DNA of 20,530 nt from Clostridia bacterium (GCA_900758165.1 CAAEQN010000075.1:1-20530); one strand, 5' to 3'; counted from the stretch's first letter, positions 7,962 to 16,334 are shown. Program-made: numbers and translations. The notes: generated from the letters alone by a model not told the origin.

Positions 7962-10049
7962 ATGATAACTATTAACAAATTTGGACATTGGGTTTGCAAA
8001 TATAGAAAAGTAATATTAATAATAGCACTTATATTATTAATACCATCTATATTAGGCATAAAAGCAACAAAAATAAATTACGACATTTTAAGTTATTTAC
8101 CAGATAATATAGAGACAATAAAAGGCCAAAATATAATGTCGGAAGACTTTAATTTAGGAGCATTTTCTGTATTACTAGTAGATAATACAATGCCAACAAA
8201 AGACATTATAAAAATGGAAGACAAGATTAAACAAATTGATTGCGTAGACAAAGTAGTTGGCGCAGCAGACGTTATTGGAACAACCATACCAATGGAAATG
8301 TTACCAGAGAATATACAAGAAGCATTTAATAAAGAAGGAACAACACTTATACTTGTAACATTTACCAGTGGAATGGGAGATGAAGACACAATAAATGCAA
8401 TAACAGAAATGAGAAATATAGCAAGTACACAATGCAAAATTAGTGGAATATCTGCAACTGCTACTGATATAAAAGAATTATTAGATTCAGAAATGACTTT
8501 ATATGTATTGATTGCAGTTGTATTATGTATAATAGTTTTGCAAATATCACTAGATTCATACATTGTTCCATTTGTATTATTAATAGGAATAGGAATGGCT
8601 GTTTTGTACAATATGGGATCAAATGTTATATTTGGAAGCATTTCATATCTTACAAAAGCAGTAGCAAGTGTATTGCAATTAGGTGTAACAATGGACTTCT
8701 CTATTTTCTTATATCATAGCTATCAAAAAGAGAAAGAAACAAGTAAAGACATATATGAAGCAATGGCAAAAGCTATAAATTCTACTCTAGTATCTGTGCT
8801 TGGAAGTTCTTTTACTACAATAGCTGGATTTTTAGCATTATGTACAATGCAATTAAAGATAGGAACAGATATAGGTCTAGTAATGGCAAAAGGTGTTTTA
8901 ATTGGATTAATTTGTGTTGTAACAATATTGCCATCAATAATGTTAGTATTTGATAAATTAATACAAAAAGGTAGCCACAAAGAAATATTACCTCAATTTA
9001 AACACTTACAGAACTTTATAATAAAACACTATAAAGCAATAATTATAGTATTTGTTGTTTTAGCAATACCAGCTATATACGGAAATAGCAAAGTTAATGT
9101 TTATTACAATCTAAATAAATCATTACCAAATTCACTATTAAGTGTTCAAGCTAATGATGAATTATCAGATAAATTTAATATGGTATCTACTCAAATAGTG
9201 TTATTAGACAAAGATATGCCAGACGGAAAAGTCAATGATATGCTAGAAGAGATAGATAAATTAGATGGTGTAGAATGGTCTATTTCTAAGAGCAAAATAA
9301 CAAATGGATTAATTCCGGATTCTATGATACCAGAAGATGTAAAATCAGTATTTACAAGTGATAAATACCAAGTAGTAATGATAAATTCAAGTTATGAAAA
9401 TGCAACTGATGAATCAAATGCGTTAATTAATAAAATAAATGATATAGTTAAAAAATATGATCCAACAGCAATGCTTGCTGGTGAAGGACCTTTAATGAAA
9501 GATTTAGTTGAAATAGCAGATATAGACTTTAACAGTGTAAATGTAACATCAATAATAGTTATATTTATAATAATGATATTTGTATTTAAATCACCAACAA
9601 TACCAGTAATACTAATATCAGTAATAGAGTTCGCAATATTTATTAATATGTCTTGTGCATATTATACAAATCAAACTTTACCATTTGTCGCATCAATAAT
9701 AATTGGAACAATTCAATTAGGAGCAACAGTAGATTATGCAATTCTAATAACAAATAAATATTTAGATGCGAGAGTATCTGGAAAGAACAAAATAAAATCA
9801 ATATCATTTGCTCTAGACAATTCTGTAAAATCTATAATAGTTAGTGCTTTGTGCTTCTTTGCAGCAACATTTGGTGTTTCTGTAGTCTCTGACATAGATT
9901 TAGTTGGTGCAATATGTACATTAATTTCAAGAGGAGCGTTAATAAGTATGGCAGCGGTAATTCTAACATTACCATCATTCTTATTAGTATTTGATAAAAT
10001 AATCTGTAAAACTACTAAAAAAACAAGACATGCAGATATTAAATTTTAG
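7962..10049 (+). CDS. MMPL/RND-superfamily transporter
   Basis: A 695-residue integral membrane protein with the duplicated MMPL layout: TM1 (about 14-34), an extracytoplasmic domain, a cluster of spans (about 180-325), then TM7 (about 354-372), a second outside domain and a second cluster (about 525-680). The proton-relay positions known in the family are seen as G-x-T-M-D-F (D245) and G-A-T-V-D-Y (D591, Y592). Such proteins use the proton gradient to export lipids, drugs or other hydrophobic compounds; the substrate here is not readable. AGGAGG at 7947-7952 sets the start. Its stop codon overlaps the ribosome-binding site of the next gene, so the two are co-translated. Control by the divergent TetR-family regulator is likely. 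Confidence 0.93.
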   Translation: MITINKFGHWVCKYRKVILIIALILLIPSILGIKATKINYDILSYLPDNIETIKGQNIMSEDFNLGAFSVLLVDNTMPTKDIIKMEDKIKQIDCVDKVVGAADVIGTTIPMEMLPENIQEAFNKEGTTLILVTFTSGMGDEDTINAITEMRNIASTQCKISGISATATDIKELLDSEMTLYVLIAVVLCIIVLQISLDSYIVPFVLLIGIGMAVLYNMGSNVIFGSISYLTKAVASVLQLGVTMDFSIFLYHSYQKEKETSKDIYEAMAKAINSTLVSVLGSSFTTIAGFLALCTMQLKIGTDIGLVMAKGVLIGLICVVTILPSIMLVFDKLIQKGSHKEILPQFKHLQNFIIKHYKAIIIVFVVLAIPAIYGNSKVNVYYNLNKSLPNSLLSVQANDELSDKFNMVSTQIVLLDKDMPDGKVNDMLEEIDKLDGVEWSISKSKITNGLIPDSMIPEDVKSVFTSDKYQVVMINSSYENATDESNALINKINDIVKKYDPTAMLAGEGPLMKDLVEIADIDFNSVNVTSIIVIFIIMIFVFKSPTIPVILISVIEFAIFINMSCAYYTNQTLPFVASIIIGTIQLGATVDYAILITNKYLDARVSGKNKIKSISFALDNSVKSIIVSALCFFAATFGVSVVSDIDLVGAICTLISRGALISMAAVILTLPSFLLVFDKIICKTTKKTRHADIKF

Positions 10050-10063
10050 GAGGAATATGAATT

Positions 10064-11836
10064 ATGAAAAATAAAAAAATAATGTCAAAAGTTATTGCAT
10101 CATCTTTAATATTAGCTTTAGGTGCAATAAGCTCATCAGAAGTTTTTGCTTATACAAAAGATGAAACTGTTTACAGTAAAATGGATGCTACAGGAAACTC
10201 TTATGAAACTATAGTAAATGAACATCTAAAAAATACAGAAAATGCAGAATCTTTAAATGATATGTCTTTGCTAAAAGATATAAAAAATGTTAATGGAGAT
10301 GAAGAGTTTAAACAAAATAATAATTCTTTAGAATGGAAAGCTTCTGGAAATGATATATATTATCAAGGAAATACAGATAGAGAATTGCCTATAGGATGTA
10401 ACATTAAATACGAATTAAACGGAGAAGAAATATTAGCTAAAGATTTAGTTGGAAAAAGCGGAAATGTTAAAATAACTATAGAGTATACAAACAAAGAAGC
10501 AAGAACAGTATCTATTAATGGAAAAACAGAAACTATGTATGTACCATTTGTTATAATGACATCAACTATGTTTGATAACACAAAGGCTAGCAACATAGTA
10601 GTTACAAATGGTAAAACAGTAGACAATGGAAAAAAGACAATGGTTGTAGCAATGGCATGTCCTGGTTTAGTAAAAAGTTTAGGAATTAGCCAAAACGATT
10701 TACCTGATTTAGATAAAATAGAAATCTCATTTGAAGCAAAAGAATTTGAAATGGAAAGCATTATGTCTTATGCTACTCCTAAAGTATTTGATGATTTAGA
10801 TATATCAAATCTAGATAAATTAAATGATATTTATGGAAAAGTAAATGAGTTACAATCAGCTTCTACACAACTTGTAAATGGAGCAAACGACTTAAGCCAA
10901 GGAGTTAATGAAGTAAGTGACGGATTAAGTAAATTAAAATATGGAGTAACAAATGGTAAAGCACAAGCAACATCAGAACTTCAAAAGAGTGCTAAAGCAT
11001 TATCAGACGGAATAGATCAAATAATTGCCGGAAAACAACAAGAAAATCAAGCTATAGAGAGTTATATAATTGATGGTGCGAATAAAAAACTTGCAACTGG
11101 TTTAAAAAATGGATTAATAAATGGAAATGAAGAACAAGCAGGAATACCTGCAGCAGTAGAAGCACAATTAACTGCTTTAATGACAAATAAAATAAATAAT
11201 ATGGTTGAAAGTGGAGCAATAACTGAAGAGCAAGCTACAGTACTATCAAAAAATTTAGCATTAACAGACCAAGAAAAAGCTGCAATGGCTGGTAAATTAT
11301 CTACTGGTATTAGTACAGCTATAGATACAGCTATAGACCAAACAACAGTAGCTCAAAAAGCAGGATTAAAAAATATAAATGACAATGGAGTAGAAGCAGG
11401 GTTAAACCAATTAAAAGAACAAGCAGGAACAAATTTCTCTGCAGGTATAAATAAAATTGCTTCAGGATTTGATAGCATTACTAATGGTACAGATGCTTTA
11501 TTAGATGGAGCAAATAAATTAGAAGAAGGATCAAAACAATTATCTTCAGGAATGCAAGAATTTGACCAAAACGGAATAGAAAAAATAGTTTCTTATATAA
11601 ACGGAGATTTAAAAGATGTTCAAGAAAGAGTAGAAAAACTACAAGATTTAGCAAATGACTATAACAACTTTGCTGGACTAGAAAATACAGAAAAAGGAAA
11701 TGTTAAATTTATATTTATAATAGATAGTTTAAAAGAAAAAGACGATAACGAAACTAAAAATCTACCAGTAAGTACACAAGGAAGTTCAAAAGAAGAACAA
11801 AACTCTGATAAAGAAGAAACAAGTTCAGATTTATAG
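10064..11836 (+). CDS. Exported heptad-repeat protein, partner of the MMPL transporter
   Basis: A 590-residue protein with a clear signal peptide (KNKK, hydrophobic core at 10-24, cleavage probably after VFA at 27-29) and no later membrane segment. The N-terminal half (about 30-255) is beta-rich. Two blocks of G-every-seven repeats of the kind found in YhgE/Pip proteins and in the loops of larger Gram-positive MMPL proteins lie at about 265-297 (LVNGANDLSQGVNEVSDGL) and 462-508 (SITNGTDALLDGANKLEEG). A helical insert separates them. The tail is short and rich in S, E and K. AGGAGG at 10048-10053 overlaps the transporter stop. I infer an extracytoplasmic helper or substrate-handling subunit of the transporter; the exact function is unknown. 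Confidence 0.8.
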   Translation: MKNKKIMSKVIASSLILALGAISSSEVFAYTKDETVYSKMDATGNSYETIVNEHLKNTENAESLNDMSLLKDIKNVNGDEEFKQNNNSLEWKASGNDIYYQGNTDRELPIGCNIKYELNGEEILAKDLVGKSGNVKITIEYTNKEARTVSINGKTETMYVPFVIMTSTMFDNTKASNIVVTNGKTVDNGKKTMVVAMACPGLVKSLGISQNDLPDLDKIEISFEAKEFEMESIMSYATPKVFDDLDISNLDKLNDIYGKVNELQSASTQLVNGANDLSQGVNEVSDGLSKLKYGVTNGKAQATSELQKSAKALSDGIDQIIAGKQQENQAIESYIIDGANKKLATGLKNGLINGNEEQAGIPAAVEAQLTALMTNKINNMVESGAITEEQATVLSKNLALTDQEKAAMAGKLSTGISTAIDTAIDQTTVAQKAGLKNINDNGVEAGLNQLKEQAGTNFSAGINKIASGFDSITNGTDALLDGANKLEEGSKQLSSGMQEFDQNGIEKIVSYINGDLKDVQERVEKLQDLANDYNNFAGLENTEKGNVKFIFIIDSLKEKDDNETKNLPVSTQGSSKEEQNSDKEETSSDL

Positions 11837-11851
11837 AACAAATAAAAATAT

Positions 11852-11900
11852 AAAATGCACTTCAAATGTTATAAAAAATCTAACATTTGAGGTGTATTTT
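11852..11900 (+). terminator. Intrinsic terminator of the transporter operon
   Basis: Arms 11852-11871 and 11881-11900 pair over 20 bases with two G-U wobbles around a 9-base loop; the right arm ends in TTTT followed by ATT. The A-rich left flank means it could also work on the opposite strand, where no gene needs it. Confidence 0.85.
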
Positions 11901-11936
11901 ATTAGAATAAATTTTAAAAATTATTTTAATTTACGG

Positions 11937-11965
11937 TTGATTAATCTTAAAAAAAGTAGTAAGAT
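11937..11965 (+). promoter_or_regulatory. Candidate ftsZ promoter
   Basis: TTGATT (11937-11942) and TAAGAT (11960-11965) are spaced by 17 bases. The -10 matches consensus at 4 of 6 positions. A transcript would begin near 11972, just ahead of the leader hairpin. Confidence 0.45.
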
Positions 11966-11977
11966 ATAAAAAGCATA

Positions 11978-12007
11978 TAGGTTTATAGGTAGCCAGGTAA
12001 AAACCTA
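11978..12007 (+). promoter_or_regulatory. Hairpin in the ftsZ 5' leader
   Basis: Perfect 7-bp arms TAGGTTT (11978-11984) and AAACCTA (12001-12007) enclose a 16-base loop containing GGTAGCCAGG. It would form at the very 5' end of the ftsZ mRNA, where hairpins commonly protect transcripts from decay. It matches no riboswitch class that I recognise. Confidence 0.4.
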
Positions 12008-12032
12008 AATATATATTACAAGGATGTATAAA

Positions 12033-13022
12033 ATGAAATATTCAGAACAAGAAAATCAAAATGATCTAGTAAGAATTAAAGTAATAGGAGTTGGTGGAGC
12101 CGGAAATAATGCTGTAAATAGAATGATAGAAGAAGGAATACGTAATGTTCAATTTATAGCAATGAATACAGAAGAACAAGCTTTAGGACAATCAAAAGCA
12201 AGTATTCAAATGCACATTGGAAAAGATACAACAAAAGGTTTGGGAGCTGGATCAAATCCAATACTTGGTGAGATGGCTGCAAGAGAAGATGAAGAAAATA
12301 TTAAAAAAGTATTAAATGGAACAGACATGGTATTTGTTACTGCAGGAATGGGCGGAGGAACAGGTACAGGAGCTGCACCAGTAATATGCGAAATAGCAAA
12401 ATCTATGGGAATATTAACAGTTGGAATTGTAACAAAACCATTTGTTTTTGAAGGTAAAAAGCGTAAGGATAATGCAGAAAATGGAATTGCTAGAATGAAG
12501 AAGAATGTTGATGCCTTAATAGTTGTTGAAAACAACAACTTACTAAAAGCTGTACCAAAGGGAACAACAATGGTAGAAGCGTTTAGTGAAGCTGATGGAG
12601 TATTAAAGAAGGGTGTTCAAGGTATAACAGATTTAATAACAATACCAGGATTTATCAATATAGATTTTGCAGATATAAAAACAATTATGAAAGACAGTGG
12701 AATTGCCCACATGGGAATTGGCGTCGCAGAAGGAGAACAAAGAGCTTTAGATGCAGCAATTGATGCAATGGATAGTCCGCTTCTAGAAACTTCAGTAAAA
12801 GGTGCAAAAGGTTTAATTGTTAATGTTACTGGTGGAATGGACTTAGGATTAAGTGAAGTAAGCACAGCAGTGGGATACATAAAAGAATTTTTAGATCCAG
12901 ATGCAAATATCATATTTGGAACAATAGTTGATGAAAGAATACATGATGCCGTAATGGTAACTGTTATAGCTACAGGAATAGAAGAAAATGCAGAAGAAAG
13001 AGTAATAAAATATAATATATAA
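12033..13022 (+). CDS. ftsZ: Cell-division GTPase FtsZ lacking the C-terminal tail
   Basis: FtsZ polymerises at midcell to form the division ring. Counted from the upstream ATG at 12024: G-V-G-G-A-G-N-N (22-29), the tubulin signature GGGTGTG (110-116), and the T7 loop N-I-D-F-A-D (212-217) with the catalytic aspartates. All GTPase residues look intact. I prefer ATG 12033 because AAGGA (12020-12024) sits 8 bases before it, while it overlaps ATG 12024. The protein ends at VIATGIEENAEERVIKYNI, directly after the globular core. The disordered linker and the conserved tail peptide that binds FtsA, SepF and other partners (about 50-60 residues in Bacillus subtilis) are missing, and no frame after the stop restores them before the terminator. 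ftsA and other dcw genes are not adjacent. It may be a second, tail-less FtsZ paralogue. Confidence 0.95.
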   Translation: MKYSEQENQNDLVRIKVIGVGGAGNNAVNRMIEEGIRNVQFIAMNTEEQALGQSKASIQMHIGKDTTKGLGAGSNPILGEMAAREDEENIKKVLNGTDMVFVTAGMGGGTGTGAAPVICEIAKSMGILTVGIVTKPFVFEGKKRKDNAENGIARMKKNVDALIVVENNNLLKAVPKGTTMVEAFSEADGVLKKGVQGITDLITIPGFINIDFADIKTIMKDSGIAHMGIGVAEGEQRALDAAIDAMDSPLLETSVKGAKGLIVNVTGGMDLGLSEVSTAVGYIKEFLDPDANIIFGTIVDERIHDAVMVTVIATGIEENAEERVIKYNI

Positions 13023-13036
13023 AATAAAGCTAAAAT

Positions 13037-13083
13037 AAAAAATAGTGTTATTGTAAATTAATTTACAGCAGCACTATTTTTTT
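13037..13083 (+). terminator. ftsZ terminator
   Basis: Outer arms AAAAAATAGTG (13037-13047) and CACTATTTTTT (13072-13082) plus a perfect inner palindrome TGTAAATTAATTTACA (13052-13067), ending in a T-run. It supports ftsZ as a single-gene unit. Confidence 0.88.
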
Positions 13084-13097
13084 ATGCAATAATATTT

Positions 13098-13127
13098 TTG
13101 TCAATTCTTATGTAAATTGAATACTAT
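13098..13127 (+). promoter_or_regulatory. Candidate promoter of the ZIP transporter gene
   Basis: TTGTCA (13098-13103) and TACTAT (13122-13127) are 18 bases apart. Transcription would start at about 13134, immediately at the overlapping palindromes 13135-13151. Confidence 0.5.
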
Positions 13128-13134
13128 ATACAAG

Positions 13135-13151
13135 ATAAGCTTATGCATAAG
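13135..13151. promoter_or_regulatory. Overlapping palindromes between promoter and ribosome-binding site of the ZIP gene
   Basis: ATAAGCTTAT (13135-13144) and CTTATGCATAAG (13140-13151) are both perfect palindromes and share CTTAT. They cover the first bases of the predicted transcript and run into the AAGGAGG site, so they could be a repressor operator or an alternative RNA fold that hides the ribosome-binding site. No metal-regulator box that I know is matched. Confidence 0.4.
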
Positions 13152-13163
13152 GAGGAGTTTTAA

Positions 13164-13997
13164 TTGAATATAATCACTACTTGGCAAATAATAATAGGAA
13201 TATTAGTTCCATTTCTAGGTACATCTTTAGGAGCGGCATTAGTGTTTTTATTAAAAAAAGAAATTAAGCCAATTGTACAAAAAATATTATTAGGTTTTGC
13301 TTCTGGAGTAATGATAGCAGCATCAGTATGGTCGCTATTGATTCCAGCAATTGAAATGGCAGAACAGCAAAATAAAATAGCTTGGATTCCAGCATCAGTA
13401 GGTTTCATTTTAGGAACAGTAATATTAATTGTAGTAAATAATGTAGCAGAAAGACTTGAAAATAAAATAAAAATAGAAAGAATGTTTAATAGAAAAAAAT
13501 TAGGAACACCAGAAAAAGAAGTTTCAAAAGAAAAATTAAAAAGTACTTCTATGCTTGTGCTAGCAGTAACACTTCATAATATACCAGAAGGTATGGCGGT
13601 AGGAGTTGCTTTTGCGGGACTTTTGACTTGTAGTATAGGTGTTACAGTAGCAGGGGCTTTTGCACTTGCAATTGGAATTGCAATACAAAATATACCAGAG
13701 GGAGCAATAATATCAATGCCATTACATAGCTCTGGAAAAGGGAAATTTAAATCTTTTGTAGGAGGAGTATTGTCTGGAGTAGTAGAACCCATAGGAGCAA
13801 TAATTACTATAATGCTTACTCAAATAGTAGTTCCAATACTGCCATACTTACTATCTTTTGCAGCAGGAGCCATGATTTATGTTGTTGTAGCAGAATTAAT
13901 TCCGGAATCACAATCAGATAAAAGAACTAATAGTGTTACAATAGCTGTAGCCATTGGATTTGTTATAATGATGCTTTTAGATGTCGCATTAGGATAA
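13164..13997 (+). CDS. ZIP-family metal (zinc/iron/manganese) transporter
   Basis: A 277-residue membrane protein with about eight spans, which carries divalent metals into the cytoplasm. The two family motifs are present: H-N-I-P-E-G (138-143) in TM4 and Q-N-I-P-E-G (175-180) in TM5, which form the metal site; a VEPIGA motif follows in TM6. A charged cytoplasmic loop (about 95-130) lies between TM3 and TM4 but has no histidine cluster, so metal preference cannot be told. The start is TTG: AAGGAGGAG at 13149-13157 is correctly placed before it, and no ATG lies nearby in frame. It has its own promoter and terminator and thus stands alone. It resembles ZupT/GufA-like bacterial members. Confidence 0.92.
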   Translation: MNIITTWQIIIGILVPFLGTSLGAALVFLLKKEIKPIVQKILLGFASGVMIAASVWSLLIPAIEMAEQQNKIAWIPASVGFILGTVILIVVNNVAERLENKIKIERMFNRKKLGTPEKEVSKEKLKSTSMLVLAVTLHNIPEGMAVGVAFAGLLTCSIGVTVAGAFALAIGIAIQNIPEGAIISMPLHSSGKGKFKSFVGGVLSGVVEPIGAIITIMLTQIVVPILPYLLSFAAGAMIYVVVAELIPESQSDKRTNSVTIAVAIGFVIMMLLDVALG

Positions 13998-14019
13998 AAT
14001 GAAAAATAGTTATTTTAAT

Positions 14020-14058
14020 TTAAACTGTTGACAATATTTTGCAACGGTTTAATTTTTT
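14020..14058 (+). terminator. Terminator of the ZIP transporter gene
   Basis: Arms TTAAACTGTTG (14020-14030) and CAACGGTTTAA (14042-14052) pair with one G-U wobble; TTTTTT follows at 14053-14058. Confidence 0.8.
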
Positions 14059-14133
14059 GTAAAGTTAATAAAAAATAATTATATATTACTGAAAAATCTG
14101 CGTAATATATAGATTTTACAATACTTAATGTGC

Positions 14134-14139
14134 TATAAT
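14134..14139 (+). promoter_or_regulatory. Extended -10 promoter of the FAD protein gene
   Basis: TGCTATAAT at 14131-14139 is an extended -10 with consensus TATAAT; no good -35 is placed upstream. An inverted repeat AAAATCT (14093-14099) / AGATTTT (14111-14117) spans the -35 region and could be a regulator site. Confidence 0.5.
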
Positions 14140-14170
14140 AAAAATGTTAAAATAAAAAGAGGAAATTAGT

Positions 14171-15772
14171 ATGATACATATAAAATTAGAAAATATAAAA
14201 ATTAGAGAAGATATTGATAATAATGAAGTTATTAAAAGAACTTGTAATGAATTTAAAATACCTTATAAATTAATAACAGATTACAAGATTTTAAAAAAAT
14301 CTATTGATAGTAGAAATAAAAAAGATATATTTTATAATTATTCTATACTAATAACTTTATTAGAAGATAAAATTAATATAAATAAATTAAAAAACAATAA
14401 AAAGATAAGTATTGTGAAAAAAATAGAAGAGCCGAATTTAATAGATGAAAGTAAACTAACTAGAAATTTTACAAATAGACCTATTATAATTGGAGCAGGT
14501 CCTGCTGGATTATTTTGTGCTTTAACTTTAATAAGTAATGGAGTAAAGCCAATTATTATAGAACAGGGAAGTAGAATAGAAGATAGACAAAAAGAGGTTA
14601 GAAATTTTTTAGAAAAAGGCATTTTAAATCCTTTGTCCAATGTTCAATTCGGAGAAGGTGGTGCAGGGACTTTTTCTGATGGAAAATTAACAACTAATCT
14701 AAACAGTCCATATTGTAGAACTGTAATTAATCAATTTATTAGATTTGGAGCTCCAGAACAGATAGCTTATATTAATAAACCACATATAGGAACAGACAAT
14801 TTAATTAAAATAATATTAAATATTAGAAATTATATAATAGAACAGGGCGGAGAATTCTTGTTTAATACAAAAGCTATAGATTTTGATATTAAGAAAAATA
14901 AGGTTTGTTCTATAATTTGTAGTAGAGGAAATGAAAAGATTGAGATAAAAACCAATATAGTAGTATTAGCAATAGGACATAGTTCTAGGGATATGTTTGA
15001 AACATTATATAATAAAAATATTAATATAGAAAAAAAGAATTTCTCTGTTGGAGTTCGTATAGAACATAAGCAAGAAATGATAAATAAATCTCAATATGGA
15101 GAATACACAAAATTAAATTTGCCACCAGCAGAATATAAATTAGCTTACCATGGAAAAGAACGTTCATGTTATACTTTTTGCATGTGTCCAGGAGGAAACG
15201 TAATTGCATCTTCTAGTGAAAGAAACACAATTGTGACAAATGGAATGAGTTATTTTTCAAGAAGTGGGGAGAATGCAAATAGTGCTTTATTGGTAAATGT
15301 AACGCCAGAAGATTTTAAGGGAAAATCTCCATTAGAAGGAATGTATTTTCAAAAAAGATTAGAGGAAGCGGCTTTTAATTTAGGCGGAAAAAATTATTAT
15401 GCTCCAATACAAAGAGTAGAAGACTTTATTAATAATAGACCATCTACGTTTATAGGAGATGTTAAACCAACATATAAACCAGGAGTTAAGCTTTCAAATT
15501 TACGAGAAATATTGCCTCAATTTGTTAACAAAACATTAGCAGAAGGAATTATATACTTTGATAAAAAAATAGCTGGATTTGCCAATTCTGACGCGATTCT
15601 AGTGGGAGTTGAAACAAGGAGTTCATCTCCTATAACAATAAAAAGAAATGAGAAGCTAATATCAAACATAGATGGAATATATCCTTGTGGAGAAGGTGCA
15701 GGTTATGCAGGAGGTATAATGTCTGCTGCAATTGATGGAATAAAAATAGCTAAGTCAATTTTAGAAAGTTAA
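14171..15772 (+). CDS. FAD-dependent oxidoreductase of the COG2509 type
   Basis: A 533-residue soluble flavoprotein. After an N-terminal domain of about 100 residues comes a dinucleotide-binding fold with G-A-G-P-A-G (108-113) and an E in IIIEQG that binds the ribose. Then follow the conserved NVQFGEGGAGTFSDGKL and GAPEQIAYINKPHIGTDNL, an AIGHSSRD motif, CMCPGGNVIASSSE, and the C-terminal FAD contact Y-P-C-G-E-G-A-G-Y-A-G-G-I. This arrangement is that of the widely conserved but uncharacterised COG2509 dehydrogenases. Cofactor binding is well supported; the substrate is unknown. AGAGG at 14158-14162 precedes the ATG. The next gene follows after 28 bases and is probably co-transcribed. Confidence 0.9.
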   Translation: MIHIKLENIKIREDIDNNEVIKRTCNEFKIPYKLITDYKILKKSIDSRNKKDIFYNYSILITLLEDKININKLKNNKKISIVKKIEEPNLIDESKLTRNFTNRPIIIGAGPAGLFCALTLISNGVKPIIIEQGSRIEDRQKEVRNFLEKGILNPLSNVQFGEGGAGTFSDGKLTTNLNSPYCRTVINQFIRFGAPEQIAYINKPHIGTDNLIKIILNIRNYIIEQGGEFLFNTKAIDFDIKKNKVCSIICSRGNEKIEIKTNIVVLAIGHSSRDMFETLYNKNINIEKKNFSVGVRIEHKQEMINKSQYGEYTKLNLPPAEYKLAYHGKERSCYTFCMCPGGNVIASSSERNTIVTNGMSYFSRSGENANSALLVNVTPEDFKGKSPLEGMYFQKRLEEAAFNLGGKNYYAPIQRVEDFINNRPSTFIGDVKPTYKPGVKLSNLREILPQFVNKTLAEGIIYFDKKIAGFANSDAILVGVETRSSSPITIKRNEKLISNIDGIYPCGEGAGYAGGIMSAAIDGIKIAKSILES

Positions 15773-15800
15773 ATAAAAAAACAATAAAAAGGAGTGAAAA

Positions 15801-16334
15801 ATGGCAACATTTCCTATATATCAAATATATGTAGAATTGGAAGGTTATTCTCCCAAAATGTGGAGAAGATTTCAAATAATGAGTGATGTTACAATTGCAA
15901 AACTAGGTTATACTATAATGTGTTTATATGAGGTACGAAAATATTATTCTTATGAATTCAGAATAGATGAATTAGAAAATTTTAAGAAAAAACATCCAGA
16001 GTACATATCTAATCCAGAACTATTAGAAGGACTGAATAAAAAATTTAAAAAAGTAAGATATGGAATAACTAGAAAAAATAACCAGTATACATATAACAAA
16101 AAAGATGGTTATGGAGAACTTTTAGATGCAACAGCTGAAAAATTAATGAATGTAATAAAACAGCCAAATGAAGAATTAATTTTTAGATATGATCCAGAGA
16201 TAAATTGGACTTTTAAGGTTGTTATAGAGAAAATATTTACAGATAAAAATTTGTTTTCAAAAGATCTACCAAAGGTTCTAGCTGGAAAAGGCTATGGAAT
16301 AATAGAAGATTTAAACCGGGGTAAAAGGGCTTAA
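15801..16334 (+). CDS. pRiA4b ORF-3-family protein, N-terminal part (frame broken)
   Basis: The 177-residue frame starts after AGGAG (15790-15794). Its N-terminus, IYQIYVELEGYSPKMWRRF, then V-T-I-A-K-L-G, matches the opening of plasmid pRiA4b ORF-3-like proteins (Y-x-L-x-V-x-L-x-x-x-x-P-x-I-W-R-R). LIFRYDPEINWTFKVVIEKI corresponds to the family's YDFGDxWEH region, and VLAGKGYGIIED to the CLAGxxxxPPED region. Reading stops at GRKA-like residues just where the family shows E-D-C-G-G-x-x-G. The +1 frame continues the domain (16321-16635). Molecular function is unknown in the family; some members are carried by mobile elements, but I see no transposase or terminal repeats here. It follows the FAD gene closely. 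Confidence 0.82.
   Translation: MATFPIYQIYVELEGYSPKMWRRFQIMSDVTIAKLGYTIMCLYEVRKYYSYEFRIDELENFKKKHPEYISNPELLEGLNKKFKKVRYGITRKNNQYTYNKKDGYGELLDATAEKLMNVIKQPNEELIFRYDPEINWTFKVVIEKIFTDKNLFSKDLPKVLAGKGYGIIEDLNRGKRA

Noticed and set aside
12206..12913. Open frames antisense to ftsZ
   Set aside because: They have no ribosome-binding sites and are side effects of the codon pattern of a strongly coding gene on the other strand; the same holds for antisense frames over valS, the transporter and the others.
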